A stretch of 64,000 nt of DNA from Bactericera cockerelli (GCA_024516035.1 CM044967.1:17892810-17956809), one strand, 5' to 3'. Shown: positions 9,850 to 21,382, numbered from the stretch's first letter. The notes: a model not told the origin generated them from the letters alone. Program-made: numbers and translations.

Positions 9850-9975
9850 CGAATTATAAATTAAAATTACAAAAAAGATATGCATAGATCCCACAAGTCG
9901 GAGTTTCAACCAATCACAGTTTAAACCAATCACATCGCACTATAGCCCGACTTGAGGGACGTTCAACATAAACTA
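9850..9975. mobile_element. Foldback MITE copy (GTTTCAACCAATCA family)
   Basis: Holds AAGTCGGAGTTTCAACCAATCACAG and, inverted, GCCCGACTTGAGGGAC. These match the arms of the better-preserved copy at 15701-15822. A second AACCAATCACA is duplicated inside. Confidence 0.5.
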
Positions 9976-9999
9976 TTTTTTTTTCTATAATTCTATTTA

Positions 10000-10195
10000 C
10001 TTCCAATTTAGGTGTTGACCCAGCACCTAAATAGGAAGTTTTGTGTCACCTCTCGCTTCTCGCCCATCAGAGGTGAGACATACTACGGATGGGCAAGCCA
10101 CAACACAGACCACAAGCGTCTACAGTAGTTGTTGTTTCATGTCCATGGAATAAAAAAGGCTGTGAAAAACTCATCTTAAAAAAAAAAAAAAAAAT
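10000..10195 (+). mobile_element. SINE-G body and tail
   Basis: Runs in the + orientation from CACCTAAATAGGAAG to GGCTGTGAAAAACTCATC and an A-run. The tRNA-like head has been replaced by an inverted copy of the adjacent bases (ACTTCCAATTTAGGTG against CACCTAAATAGGAAGT). Confidence 0.6.
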
Positions 10196-10259
10196 CGGCC
10201 CTAAAAAAAGCCCTTTGGATAGAGAAAATTCCTTCAATCTAGCAACGTGTTTACACATT

Positions 10260-10760
10260 AATTGTTGAACTGTTTGTCACCTGGGCAAAAATAAGAAGAA
10301 AAAAAAACGGGAAAATCCACTTTTCCGGACGAAAACCTTGGAAAATATCCGGAAAAGGCTGTTTCAAACCGGGTTTCCGGTATTCATGGTATTCTGAGTC
10401 ACTGAGTCACAACAACTCTTCGAGGAACTTTCACTTTTCTGCACTGAACCCTAAGGAAATAACATAAATGAACCTTTATTTGCATCAAATTAATGACAAA
10501 TACAAAAAAAAAAAAAACAGGAAAAATTATTATAATTATAAAAAATTACATAATATTACAATAAAACATTTCTATTCTATTATAAAAAATTAGAAAACAT
10601 GAAAAATTAAGTTATTAGCTGAGGAGAAAATAGGAGAGGGAAAAGCATTTAAAAAAAAAAAAAAAAATGAGAAGAAGGGTTAATCTCTCCGTTCACAGAT
10701 CCGCATGAGATGAAGACAGCAATCAAAAAGGTTTCGAAAGCATGATTGTTATCTATAATC
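10260..10760. other. AT-rich DNA with A-runs, no gene seen
   Basis: Contains several A-runs of 12-17 bases and a low-complexity TTATAA-rich part. No family recognised. Confidence 0.5.
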
Positions 10761-10895
10761 AATATCATATTCGTGATGCTATTCACAATTTACTCAAACC
10801 AGCTTTGTACAGATTCATTATTCTTTCGACTTGAACCACCGACCTCCAGGTTACAAGTCCACTGTCTTATCGATCATGCTACTGATTTCGGTACT
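10760..10895 (-). mobile_element. SINE-A copy, diverged body
   Basis: The minus-strand head is good (AGTAGCATGATCGATAAG, GTAACCTGGAGGTCGG). The body is shortened, and the hairpin region reads AATAGCATCACGAATATGAT. Confidence 0.75.
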
Positions 10896-12680
10896 ATGAT
10901 AGAAAGTTTTTTTTTTAGAAGATTGGCAGTGGGCCAAAAATAATACCATACAGCCACTTTATGATAGTATGTTGGAATAGAACTTTATCGGAAAATTCTT
11001 AAATCAGAATTCTTTACAGAATCAGTAAAAATCACGTGAGATCAGTGCTTTTCAGCATCAACACTAGCGCTGATCTAACGCCCGATCATGGAACTAATAT
11101 TCTGCTGATTATCTCTGTATTTTAAATTTTAATCACTTGTACGCTCGGTGCATGTAGAGAATCCACACCAAACACACTTCTCAATACTATTTTGAATTCT
11201 CTCTGTCAGTGCCAACGGTTTGTAGTGTATCCGCGGTTACCATGATAAAATCTTTCTAGTTTCTCGATTTATTTACTATTTTTAAGGATTCCGTTTGTGA
11301 TTTAAAATGATTTCTGTGTCCATAAATTTAAAGTTACCAATTTTTTTCGACTAAAATTTTGTAATCCTTTTTTTTACTGTAATAATTATTTATTTAATTT
11401 GTTACCTTTAATTATTTAATAACCATTATTAGTCATCCATAATCTGTTCTCTTATCTGATAACCCAGGTACTCTGAATGTACATTTCCAAGTGCAACGGA
11501 AAGCGACTTTTCAAAAATAATTGATTTTTTTTCCATCAGTTGCGTCAATAATAAAAACAGTTTTTCTTTTAAAATTAATAACTGGAAACCGAAAATGTAA
11601 AAATTAATATTCTGTAAATAGTTTTCACCCCTACACCAATACCAAGTGGATTTTAAATTTTTCAAAAAACTCTTTTGGATTCTCAAAATTAAACCTAACA
11701 TACCGCTTTTCATGTGATCCTAAATTTTAAATTTCAAGAACACATTTTTTCTATTTTTCCATGTACGTTAAGTATCCAGTGATTTATTTATTTTAATACC
11801 TTATTCAGTTTGTAAATAGTTTTAAGTTGCATTTATTTTTACTTTTCTTTAATTTTTCCTCAGTTCATGCGTTTGGAAATTCTCGTCATAATGTTCGCGT
11901 TTCCTTCAAATTTGTGCTCTGTTTTTCATAGTTTAACTATTTTTAAGAATTGATTTTAATTTAAGTTTACCGCGTAATTAAATCAAGTTCATTTTCATTG
12001 GTGTTTTTAGTTTTATAATTATCTCTAGTGTGCCCCAGCTCTCTCATTTCTTTGGATATTTTAGTTATTACTGCCTGAACAATATTGGTAAGTTGATCAT
12101 TCAATTTTTTTTACATCCTGTTGTACTTTGGAATCTTTAAGATCCCTTTGAATTGTGGACGTTAGCATATAATATCAAAGTAATAATTGAAAAAAAAAAA
12201 GAAAAAAAAAAAAAACTTCGGTAGATATTATGTGACCCTTGCCTGAGCCAGAAGTTTGAACCATTTCTATCACCTGACACAATGAGTACTATTTATTGTG
12301 CTCTTATTTTTTAAAGAAATGAGAAAATTACCTACCTAACATTATTCATTTGAGAAATAAGTATCACTTTTTAGTCATAGCCGACAGTAAGGCAATAAAA
12401 ATAAGGCAAAATTAAAGTGTAGTTCTTTTCAGTATTAGAAGATCTTAATAATATTATGCCAGAAAATTTATCAGGTCAATATTGGAAAAAATGTTCGATG
12501 TGGTAATCATTTCTATACCTCTCAGATTCGTGGATTCATGTCTTCGATTCGAATCCCTTTCCGATTTTTTTTTTTTCACTTTTAGAAGCCCTCCAAAGCT
12601 TAGGAGAAGTACCTTTGTATAAATGTTTCTTTATAAAGAAAATAAATATATAAACTAGTATTATTATTATATAAAAAAAT
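10895..12680. other. About 1.8 kb AT-rich single-copy-looking DNA, no gene seen
   Basis: No SINE head, no inverted ends and no splice-bordered frame with protein-like composition were found. An (A)n-G-(A)n tract lies at 12190-12215. The end (12585-12670) repeats CTTAGGAGAAGTACCTTTG, which is also the inserted sequence at 20365-20452. Confidence 0.4.
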
Positions 12681-12865
12681 CTACGAATCTACGCGCCCAC
12701 TAGAACTAAAAGTGAAGTGTTTGAACCACTCTAGTGCTAATTTTGTCAGGTCCGTCCCTGAAATTTTTGATAAAATTGAAACTCGTGGAAAGCGTTTCCA
12801 CCGCTTTTCCCTTTAGAAACACGTTTCGCCGTTTTTTGAAAACGTAGATATTGCGTTCTTTAGAA

Positions 12866-13130
12866 GTCACCGTGGCCGAGTGAGTTAGCGCGCTAGGCAT
12901 TGCACGCACGGTGTCCTGGGTTCGATCCCCAGCGGGGCAGGATTTTTCTGCTCTGTTCTTGGGTGTTCGGGGTCCACTCATACCTCGTGACGAAAAATGA
13001 GTAGCTGCTTTAATGTGAGCAGCGACCAGTGGCGGAATTATAGACAAAAATAAGATATTATAGGCTATTAAAAGATATGGAAAAGTCCTATAATTCTGCG
13101 CTACCCACTTAAAATTGTGATATAATAACA
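12866..13130 (+). mobile_element. SINE-F, near full length
   Basis: Head TCACCGTGGCCGAGTGAG with TTAGCGCGCTAGGCATTGC and B box GGGTTCGATCCCCAG. The body contains CTCATACCTCGTGA..., which can pair as CTCAT/ATGAG, and ends with GCGCTACCCACTTAAAATTG. Other copies: 54535-54815, 56942-57238 and a head-only one at 61863-61950. Confidence 0.85.
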
Positions 13131-13411
13131 CAAAGAAACACATTGTTATTGTTGCTATTGCGTTGTTTCGATATACAAGCACATAGCAAGTGGCTTGTTT
13201 CAAAGTAATCACACCTATCATAGAATAGAATACAATAATATACCTTGTTTATACTGCCGAGGTAAAACTGAAAAGTCCCTTTACTCCAGAAGTCAAACAG
13301 ATATTTTATAGGATAAATCATAGTAATCAGTAACCAACTAATCACCCTATATTATAATTTATTATTATTATTCTTTTGTGTTTAAAATACTGGGTGGTTA
13401 TGCTCGATAAA

Positions 13412-13492
13412 CTGACCTTAGCTTGTAGCTTGATCCGTAGGGCGGCGTAGTCGTAACCTGGAGGTCGGTGTATCGAGTTCCAAGTAAGGCAA
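13412..13492 (+). mobile_element. SINE-A subfamily head
   Basis: Head with TAGCTTGATCCGTAGGGCG and TATCGAGTTCCAAGTAAGG. It shares AAGTAAG after the B box with 8277-8425. The body is lost. Confidence 0.65.
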
Positions 13493-13584
13493 AAAAAAAC
13501 CACTGGGTTTTGTCGGTGGTTAGTAAGTCAAAACAGAAAAGTGGGAAGAGTTCAATTCTCATGCGCGCTATAAAAAAGAACAAT

Positions 13585-13712
13585 ATTAATAATAATAATA
13601 ACACTCTTTAGTGGAAGGCAACCAGTAGGCGAAGTTAATGCTCAAATCATTTTCTACCACCTAACCCGCAGAGCCTTAAATTAATTATTATGTGGTCACA
13701 AAACTCAAGCCT
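13585..13712 (-). mobile_element. SINE-B tail half
   Basis: The minus strand carries only the distal body (GTGACCACATAA, GGTGGTAGAAAATG, TGCCTTCCACTAAAGAGTG) and the ATT tail. Confidence 0.75.
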
Positions 13713-13948
13713 AATTTTTCCAGTAAATACGTCAGATTTACTGTACTAAAACTCTCGATAGTTAGTTTCTTGCGACTTTTATCGCAGTGATCTCATTCTC
13801 CTGTGGTATCTTTTGCATCGTTTACACAGATAGCAGAAACTGATTTTCAATTCTTTCCGTTGATGATTAGCGACCAGCACTTATCTGGTGTCAACTGATA
13901 ATACATCTCACTGTGTCGTCAGCTAGCCTATCTCGTATCAGGTTACCA

Positions 13949-14052
13949 TGTTTGTGTTAATCACAAGAGTGATGTCACTCAAACCAGCCTTACTCTTATT
14001 TCCCGTGCTTGGGACTCGAATCACCGACCTCCAGATTTAGAGTTCGCTACTT
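13949..14052 (-). mobile_element. SINE-A copy with TCTT loop hairpin
   Basis: Minus strand: diverged head, and a body hairpin ATCACTCTTGTGAT. The stem is kept and the loop differs from the usual GAAA. Confidence 0.75.
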
Positions 14053-14293
14053 TTTGACGCGGAAACAGTAAGTCTCCTTCAGGCAGAATCAAGAGACGTT
14101 TTTGTAATACCTCTGTGGTGTTAAGTCTAGCTTTGTGTACTGTTTTAAATGGGGAGAACCAATGCTAAGTTATGACTTAAGTTCTCGATTTTGTCTATTA
14201 ATTCGCCCTCAATGTTCTAGCTCCTAGCCACAGTATTTTGTGTTGTGTAAAATGAATAATTTTGAAAATTATGGAAGGGAGACCCACCTGAGC

Positions 14294-14416
14294 CACCCCA
14301 GTAGTTCGATCGACTAGGCGGCGGACATATAACCTGGAGTCCCGGTTTCAGACTTGAACCACCGACCTCCAGGTTACAAGTCTGCTGCCTTATCGATCAA
14401 GCTACTGAGGTTGGTA
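14294..14416. mobile_element. Two SINE-A heads joined head-to-head
   Basis: A plus-strand partial head (14294-14350) abuts a minus-strand head (14350-14416). Both keep the box A block, so the pair forms an imperfect palindrome of about 120 bp. Confidence 0.75.
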
Positions 14417-14538
14417 TTGCTATTGCAATGCTTATGTTGCTGTAACTTGTAAAAAAGTACAAGTGCTAGGAAAAGTATTGAATTTCTATCTGTGATTGGT
14501 TGTCACTTTCAAGTGTCAAGTTTTCACACAGTGAGTCA

Positions 14539-14993
14539 GTCAGACCAAACAGAAAAGTGAGTAGTTCTACTTGTAACCAGATGTACAATCTGAAATCACA
14601 CGATACTCAGGTTAATATATTCTATCAGCCCTAACCCTGCTACTAGCTACTAGTGGTTCTATTGTTCTAACACTTCTAATCATGATCTGATATAGAATCA
14701 TAGAGGTCAAAAAAGTAAAGAAAAGTGAGAAGTTCTACCAGATTTACTTTGTACAATCTGAGATATTCATGTGGTATTATATCTTTTATCAGCCCTAACC
14801 CTCCTACCACTGGTTCTAACCATGATACGATATAGAATCATATAGGTCAAAAAAATAAAATTGAAGATCTATTAGTAACCAGCTGTACTTTGTACAATCT
14901 GAAATACTCATGTGGTATTACATCTTTTATCAGCCCTTACTTTTCTATCACTGGCTCTAACTATGATACGATATGAATATAGGTCAAAAAAGA
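14539..14993 (+). repeat. Tandem array, 135-175-bp unit, three copies and a partial
   Basis: Each unit begins with AGAAAAGTGAG or a decayed form, then CTTTGTACAATCTGA, ATCAGCCCTAACCCT, ATGATACGATATAGAATC and AGGTCAAAAAA. The opening phrase CAGAAAAGTGAGAAGTTC is also a dispersed motif found at 15484, 37900, 46170, 48505, 52285 and 58475, among others. Confidence 0.85.
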
Positions 14994-14999
14994 AAAGTG

Positions 15000-15480
15000 A
15001 GAAGTTGTACTAGATGTTTACAGATATTATAAGATACGTATTATGCTATCTTCTGTTGAAGGTTTGCTGATTATGTATTATGATTTGTAATGAGGTCAGT
15101 CAGCACCAGTGTCAGCAAAATATAAACTATATCTGCCAGATAACAAAAACACCATGTGTATACAAAGTATTTGCTTTCAGTATGTTAGGTATAACAGTTT
15201 GTAATTATGTATTACTTACTCTACTTTCCGTGTCCATGATGTTTGTGTCATGGTGGTGGAAGGATTGATGGGGAATGGACACCCAGAAGCAATTTTCTGG
15301 GCTCTTTCAATATCCTGTGTGTGGTGTATACTGTATAGTGTGGTTTTTATGTAAATAAATTTCACTTGTATAAACATTCTTAATTTTTTTGAGAACTTGG
15401 AGCTTTCAATTTTGATATTGTCTGCTTTTTTGTATTTAGGTACTTAGTTTTACTAGTAGGTACAAGTACATCAGTATAGT
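15000..15480. other. No gene seen; SINE-D-like tail fragment
   Basis: 15220-15330 contains TTCCGTGTCCATGATG, GGTGGTGGAAGGATTGATG and GGACACCCAGAAGC. It resembles the distal end of SINE-D at 21040 and 60030. The remainder is AT-rich and unrecognised. Confidence 0.4.
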
Positions 15481-15700
15481 ATAAACAGAAAAGTGAGAAG
15501 TTGTACTAGATGTACATGAATATAAGAACATTCCTGGACAGCTGTTTCGAGCTTATTTGCTCTCATCAGCAGGTAATAGATCAGAATACATAGGTACTTA
15601 TTTATGTGTCTTTACTCTTTACACTAATGTTTTCTATTTAAAATATTGTTTGAAAAAATACTAATAAATTAATATTTGTTAAGACTCAAGACCAAATTAT

Positions 15701-15822
15701 TAAACAGGATCAAACTTAAGATAATCCAGACGTGCCCTCAAGTCGGAGTTTCAACCAATCACAGCACACTAAAGCCCGATTTGAGGGACAGTCTGGCTTA
15801 GATTAATTTTTATCCTGTTTTA
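15701..15822. mobile_element. Foldback MITE with AAACAGGAT ends
   Basis: Left end TAAACAGGATCAAACTTAAG, right end inverted ATTTTTATCCTGTTTTA. The arms continue inward (CCAGACGT.CCCTCAAGTCGG against CCGATTTGAGGGAC.GTCTGG), leaving a short centre with the conserved GTTTCAACCAATCACAG. Related copies: 9850, 27138 and 35310. Confidence 0.75.
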
Positions 15823-15903
15823 TATTTTTACCGGTAGAGAGTAAGTGGACTTTTTTATCCCAATCAGGAAGGATAAAAAGAGTACCTGGGCTATCTAGAT
15901 GTG

Positions 15904-16085
15904 CCGACCTCCGTCGCCCATTGGTTAAGAGCATCGGTTGCTGACCCGGAGGTTGCGGGTTCGAATCCCGCCCGGAGCAGAAATTTCTGACCTAAGTGTT
16001 CCGATTCCGGAATGGCATCGATGTAAAAGTAAAGTGCCCTGAAGTAATGCAAAAGCGGTCCCGTGGCACACTTACCTTTAAAAAA
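15904..16085 (+). mobile_element. SINE-E, full length
   Basis: Best E copy: GACCTCCGTCGCCCATTGG, TTAAGAGCATCGG, B box GGGTTCGAATCCCGC and acceptor-like CCGGAGC. The body GGAATGGCATCGATG and AATGCAAAAGCGGTCC follow, then CTTACCTTTAAAAAAA. Confidence 0.85.
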
Positions 16086-16227
16086 ATCTAGATAGGTAGG
16101 TATTGTACAGTTTTAATATCCATAATCCATATATTTTATATTTATTTAACTGACATCGCAATGATGTTTGCCAAACGACACAATAACATTGTCACACAAT
16201 TATAATTATGTATATCCTTTTCAAATC

Positions 16228-16353
16228 AGAAACGTGATGCCACAATATTACTCAAACTCAATTTCATAAAACTATCCAAGTCTGAGACTCGAACCACCGA
16301 CTTCCAAGTTACGAGCCCGCTCCTTCAAGGATCGAGCTACTGATGAGTTCGGT
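16228..16353 (-). mobile_element. SINE-A copy
   Basis: The minus-strand head ends with GGTTCGAGTCTCAGAC. It has a short extra repeat (ACTCATCAGTAG) near its 5' end and a decayed body hairpin. Confidence 0.75.
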
Positions 16354-16655
16354 GAATAAGTTTTACAACTTAAAATGGCACACACGCGTGTAGTAACTAG
16401 TAACACGGTGAATTTCTTTGTATTTTGATAACAGAAAAACATGGAAGAAATTCATTACCTCTTATAAGAATGTTCGATTTAAATATGCTTAATTCTACTT
16501 ATTATGTTTGTTACGATGTAATAAAAAGTCTTAAGTAATCGTACGAAGGTACTCGTAGAACAAAAAGTCTGAAAATAGAATTTTGAGAAATGCCTCAGTT
16601 AAGCTCGAGTATTCGTATGTGACCATATAATTGAAAGCGACGCTAAATTTAATGT

Positions 16656-16835
16656 CCTGGTAGCTCAGTGGTCGAGGCGTCCGACTGGTAATCCAGAGGT
16701 CGCGGGTTCAAAACTCAGCCGGGACAGAACAATTACTCTCCCCATTTGGAATTTGATCACTTAATATTACGTCTTGGGCTTACTGCTGGAATCATGGGAC
16801 TCAGTAGTCCTAAGCGGGCAGTATAAATATATTAT
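16656..16835 (+). mobile_element. SINE-C copy
   Basis: Head GTCCTGGTAGCTCAGTGG with GGTTCAAAACTCAGCC. The body hairpin GGGACTCAGTAGTCC keeps its stem but has a changed loop. Confidence 0.85.
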
Positions 16836-17221
16836 TATTATTATTTGTAGGTATATTTTACATTAGTATTGATATTACAATAAACGGGGCGGATATAAAT
16901 CTCAAGCCATATTATTATTAACCAAAAAGAAAAACGTAGAGTTTTCAAGAATCACTACAACCTTCTTGACAAAGAAGAAGATCATGAACAAGTATCTCCC
17001 GTGAAGAATCAATATAATTTATGTAGATTTCTATGTACATAATTACATGTATAAATAATGTCTACATGCATTACATGTATAAATAATGTATGTAGGTACA
17101 CTGGTACATACTATGAGTAAGTAGGAAGTAACCTTCGAGTCTCAGTGGGTAATATGGCAGTCATACTGGGACAGAACACAGGAGGCCCTAGTTCAAATCC
17201 CGACTGGGTATAAAATAATTT

Positions 17222-17425
17222 TGATGGTCGTTTGGTTAAGGCGCTAGTCTGGTAATACAGGTAGCGAAGGGATCCGTTGGTTCGATCCCACCCAATGCTT
17301 AAATTTTTCCTCATTCATTTGAATTTGTGACCACATAATAATAAGACTCTGAGGGTTAGGTGGTAGAAAATGCTTTGAGCATTAACCTCGCCTGGTGGTT
17401 ACCTTTCACTAAAAAGTGATATTAT
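17222..17425 (+). mobile_element. SINE-B copy
   Basis: Head with GTTTGGTTAAGGCGCTAG, B box GGTTCGATCCCACC, complete body with AATGCTTTGAGCATT and tail CTAAAAAGTGATATTATTATTG. Confidence 0.85.
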
Positions 17426-17610
17426 TATTGTTCTAAGAAGACAGTGCGGAAATAAGGATACAATTCTAAAATATTATCGTCATAAGAATTTGATTTTTTG
17501 ACCACATTTAAATGGCACCATAACAATTTCTGAAGTAAGGGAACTCTCTAGTCTTAAGCAGATAAAATAATTCAATGATGAAAACAATGTTTTTATATTC
17601 AATTCATTTC

Positions 17611-17755
17611 ACCGACCTCAGTAGCTTGATTGATAAGGCGATGGACTTGTAACTTGGAGGTCGGTGGTTCGAGTCCCGGTTTCAGCGTAGATTTAGTAAA
17701 ACAAGTTGGAGTAGTGTGATATCACGAAAGTAATTAACACAAATATGATAAAAAA
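17611..17755 (+). mobile_element. SINE-A, full length
   Basis: ACCGACCTCAGTAGCTTGAT start, GGTTCGAGTCCCGG, GATTTAGTA and hairpin ATCACGAAAGTAATT. The stem is one pair weaker than in other copies. Confidence 0.85.
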
Positions 17756-17759
17756 TACT

Positions 17760-18660
17760 GTGCATCTAATATTCATTCACTGCAAACTTCTCACTTTTCT
17801 GTTTATATTTTCAAATTATTTGGATTTTTATTCGTTTTACCAAGGGTTGTGTATAACTATGGACACTGTTTATAGAGATTTCTGAGATTTTATTATGTAT
17901 AATTTCATTGTTACGAAATAATTGTCTATTTTAGTCTATAATTGCCTATACGTTGCATTCGTTGCATGTTTTATGTCATAAGACACACGCAATAAATGCA
18001 GTAGGTAGCCTCTAGACTGAAACTGTGTGAATTAATGCTGCACTTAAGGTATTACAAGGATGATTTTGGATAAAATTCGTTCATTTATTTATCTACACTT
18101 TATTTTACTTCCGATTAATTTCTAATATTAGAAATCGGAAATATTGTGTTCGTTTTTGTAAAAAAAAAAATATTTTTTTGCTTCAATTACATTTTTCGTA
18201 TTTCTGGAAGTTTCATAACCTCCTGAGCAACTTTGGTTTTGTGTCTGTCTGTTGGTCTGTTAAATACATTCCTTGGAACGCGCAAATCTCAGAAACTACT
18301 GAACGGATTTTAACGAAATTTTGTACACATATTGGAGAGGTATCGTAGATGGTGCTTCATCAACTTCCCACCAGCGGTTCTTGGAGATTAGAGACCACGC
18401 GCTTGACCACTAACTTTTTACTAATACGCTTATATCTCGTGAACCACACACCCGATTTTGATAAAAAAAATTGTATGTCTATGCGTATCTGTGTTTTATA
18501 TAGTGCATTTGTAATTATTTTGAAATAAAATATGATTCTGCTCTGATATTTAAGCGGACTTTTTTGGACAAAAAAGTGCAAAAATAAGGTCTTCAACTTG
18601 ACAATACAGATATTTATGTAGAATCTAGAATGTAGGAAAAATGGTACATGGTGCCATATT
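17760..18660. other. Mostly unrecognised; palindromic TAATATTA element at 18105-18230
   Basis: 18105-18230 holds the near-palindrome CCGATTAATTTCTAATATTAGAAATCGG, then TTCGTTTTTGTAAAAA and GTTTCATAACCTCCTGAG. The same order, inverted, is at 27010-27135 and 49135-49260. Text at 18240-18370 (TGTCTGTCTG, AACGGATTTTAACGAAATTTTG) resembles a widespread non-coding repeat. No gene. Confidence 0.5.
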
Positions 18661-18664
18661 AAAT

Positions 18665-18785
18665 AATAATATCACTCTGAGGGTTAGGTGGTAGAAAATG
18701 CTTTGAGGATTAATAATGACATTATGACACCAAAACAACTGCTGGGATGAGAAGACATTTAGTCCTGATCTTGAACAGGTAGCAA
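18665..18785 (+). mobile_element. SINE-B-prime tail fragment
   Basis: Begins CACTCTGAGGGTTAGG, GTAGAAAATGCTTTGAGG, then switches to GACACCAAAACAACTGCTGG and a SINE-C-like end. It is again a mixture of two tail types. Confidence 0.55.
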
Positions 18786-19168
18786 TAAAAAGATTTTTTT
18801 TATTTTAATTATTATGAGGTATTAAATTGCTTAACTACTATGTGTTTGCGTCTTTTAGTACAGGTTGCTTAGTACTTGGAATATGGGTTTGATTTTTTAT
18901 TCACTCAATTTTTTTGTGTGCATGGATTCTTAAAACAAAATGAGTTGTCCACGAAAAGCTGAGAAAGTTATCTGGTCCTTTTCGTGGACGATCATTTCCG
19001 CATGAAAATCTGCTTTTTTTCCATCGATGCTGTTAAATTTAGTCTGAGCTATTAAAAAAATCAACAACAACATTTTTCCTCATTCATTTGAGACTTTGAC
19101 CACCTAACTTTGACCACTTTGACCACCTGGAATATTGTATTGAATATCCAATATCTATAATATTTACA

Positions 19169-19262
19169 ATGGTAGGCAAGTGATTAGAGTGCTAGTCTGG
19201 TAATCCACGTTGCGAGGGTTCGATCCCACTCAATGGTTAGAGTTTTCTTCATTCATTGGAAA
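19169..19262 (+). mobile_element. SINE-B head
   Basis: GGTAGGCAAGTGATTAGAG, CTAGTCTGGTAATCC and B box GGTTCGATCCC. It is cut off shortly after the acceptor side. Confidence 0.75.
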
Positions 19263-19466
19263 AAATTCTACCATACCATATTAATATGTTATGGTAGAAT
19301 TCAAATCAAATCAAATATACCCAAACAATGGAACTGGATTTTAGGGCCTTTCCATTTGGGCCGTATGGCCTTTTATTCTGTTATAGGTATCTGAACTTTC
19401 CTGTTTTCTTGTTAGAAGAAACCACGCTTTTCTATTTAATGAATTCACTGGTGGTCTACATGCACT

Positions 19467-19560
19467 GGTAGTGAAGTGGTTAACGCGGTAGTCTGGTAAT
19501 CCAGGTAGCCTAGAGATCCGTTGGTTCGAACCGTTCCTAGGGTTTCCAGTGGAAACACCA
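19467..19560 (+). mobile_element. SINE-B head
   Basis: CACTGGTAGTGAAGTGG, TTAACGCGGTAG and GGTTCGAACC. Body not recognisable. Confidence 0.75.
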
Positions 19561-19600
19561 TACATGTAATTGACACTGCCAACTATAATGAGATCTGACC

Positions 19601-19747
19601 GCCCTCAATGGCTTGATGGATAAGGCGACGGACTTGTGACCTGGAGGTCGGCGTTCCAAGTCCCGATTTCAGCGTCGTATTAATTTGTAAAGCGAATTTC
19701 AGTAGTTGTGATATCACGAAAGTGATTATCACAAATATAATAACAAA
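19601..19747 (+). mobile_element. SINE-A copy
   Basis: Head with ATGGCTTGATGGATAAGG and body hairpin ATCACGAAAGTGAT. It ends with ATCACAAATATAATAACAAATA. Confidence 0.8.
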
Positions 19748-19839
19748 TAACTAACTATAACGAGATCTGTCTGTAGACATAAGTAATCTCCGAATCATGA
19801 AAACTTCAAATTCATTCAAATCAATTGAAATTGAAGTTA

Positions 19840-19994
19840 GTTATATCATACTCTATTTGTGATGATATTCACAATCGTGATCTCACAATAAATTTCTCTT
19901 TACTAATTTTTTGCTCAACGGGGCTGGGACTTGAACCACCGACCTCCATCAGATTTAAAGTCCGCCGCCTTATCGATCAAGCTACTGAGGTCGA
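19840..19994 (-). mobile_element. SINE-A copy with altered hairpin loop
   Basis: Minus-strand head AGTAGCTTGATCGATAAGG. The body hairpin region reads ATCACGATTGTGAA, so the stem is largely kept with loop GATT. Confidence 0.75.
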
Positions 19995-20345
19995 TTCATT
20001 CGAATTAATTCTCAATATTCCAAATCGGTATCTTCTTCTTTGAAGAAAATTGCGGAATGAGCAAATCGCGAAACAAAAACAGTGAACTCCACTTCGATGC
20101 GCGAACGAGCGAGAATAATAAAGCGCATACTAAAAAAATAAAAAAAAATACAAAGTGGCCTTAACCTTGGTCCCACATTAGTTAACTAGGTCTCTAGCCT
20201 TGCCACCTAGCCACCGATATAGCCTTGTTCATGAAGTACAGGGTATACCCGCCATGCCTGGGGAGCGGGGAAACTCGGCGAGAATTCCAACCGAGTGACT
20301 CGATTGATTTTTGTTTCGAGTTCACACTTTTCAGACTGACGTGCA

Positions 20346-20578
20346 ACCGACCTCAGTAGCTTGGTCGAAGCCTTCAAGCTTAGGAGAAGTACCTTTGTAT
20401 AATGTTTCTTCATAAAGGAAATAATAAATAAACTATTATTATTATTGATGTTAAAAGGGCGGCGGAATGTCGATGGAGGTCGGTGGTTCAAGTCCCGGTT
20501 TCAGCGTAGATTTAGTAAAGCGGGTTGAGTAGTTGTGATATCACGAAAGTGATTAACACAAATATGATAACTTTAACT
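20346..20578 (+). mobile_element. SINE-A interrupted by another short repeat
   Basis: The head begins at 20346 and breaks at TTGGTCGAAG. An insert at about 20365-20452 (CTTAGGAGAAGTACCTTTG to an ATT run, also seen at 12585-12670) splits it. The anticodon-like arm, GGTTCAAGTCCCGG and an intact body with ATCACGAAAGTGAT resume after it. Confidence 0.8.
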
Positions 20579-20849
20579 TTTCAGACTATCGAAAGGAGGC
20601 TATAACAATGCATAACTTTATTATTATTATTATTATTATTACGGACGCTAAGAGTTTTTCTATGGATGCAAAGAGCATAATGCTCTCAATGCGGCCATTT
20701 TACAAATTTGAATAATGCATTTTCTCTAGTTTCTCCTTGGAATTTTGTTTTTTGACTTTTAAATTTATGTAATCTTGATTTTGTGGATTATGTAGGTACC
20801 AGGTACCAGAACCTACCTATTGCATTGTTGTAAGCAACAATGCGACCCT

Positions 20850-20975
20850 CATGGAGTAGCTTGATGGATGAGGCGGCGGACATGTAACCTGGAGATCGAT
20901 GGTTCGAGTTCCAAGTTCGGTAAAAATATATTACCATGAGTCTGAATAACTTATTGTGACATGTACATCTAATAC
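20850..20975 (+). mobile_element. SINE-A copy, diverged body
   Basis: Head ACCCTCATGGAGTAGCTTG and GGTTCGAGTTCCAAG. The body is not the standard one. Confidence 0.7.
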
Positions 20976-21027
20976 AACTTCTAACTTTTCAGTTTTTACT
21001 GATAAACACTCGTATAATGATAATAAT

Positions 21028-21382
21028 AATAATAATTCCGTGTCCGTGAGATGGGTATTGATAGCTAAATCACGGTGGTGAGAGGATTAAATGGACGCCC
21101 AGATCCAATGTCTAGGCTCCTTTCATGTCCATTGATTCTAATTGCATGGTTTTAACGTCCTAACTTGAGGTAGACAGGACGGGGGTTTTACCCTCCATTC
21201 GCTGGGAATCGTACCAGCTAACCACATTAACCTCACCAGCCTGGGTAGGGCTGGAAATGCCAGCCTCACGTGTTTGGAGGGAACAGAATTTTTTTTCGAA
21301 AACTCTGCTCCAACCGGGGATCGAACTCGGGATCTCTGGACTACGGGCAGTAGTCACAACCATTACGCCACGGAGGCTGGCG
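21028..21382 (-). mobile_element. SINE-D, extended copy
   Basis: Minus-strand head GCCTCCGTGGCGTAATGG, TTGTGACTACTGCCCG, B box GTTCGATCCCCGG, body and GCGAATGGAGGGTAAAA. Its 3' half differs from the + copies (CCAGATCCAATGTCTAGG, TTCCGTGTCCGTGAG) and matches the copy at 60030-60368. Confidence 0.85.

Noticed and set aside
12706..13221. 171-codon minus-strand frame
   Set aside because: Most of it is the reverse of a SINE-F (12866-13130). The rest is AT-rich, with no domain.
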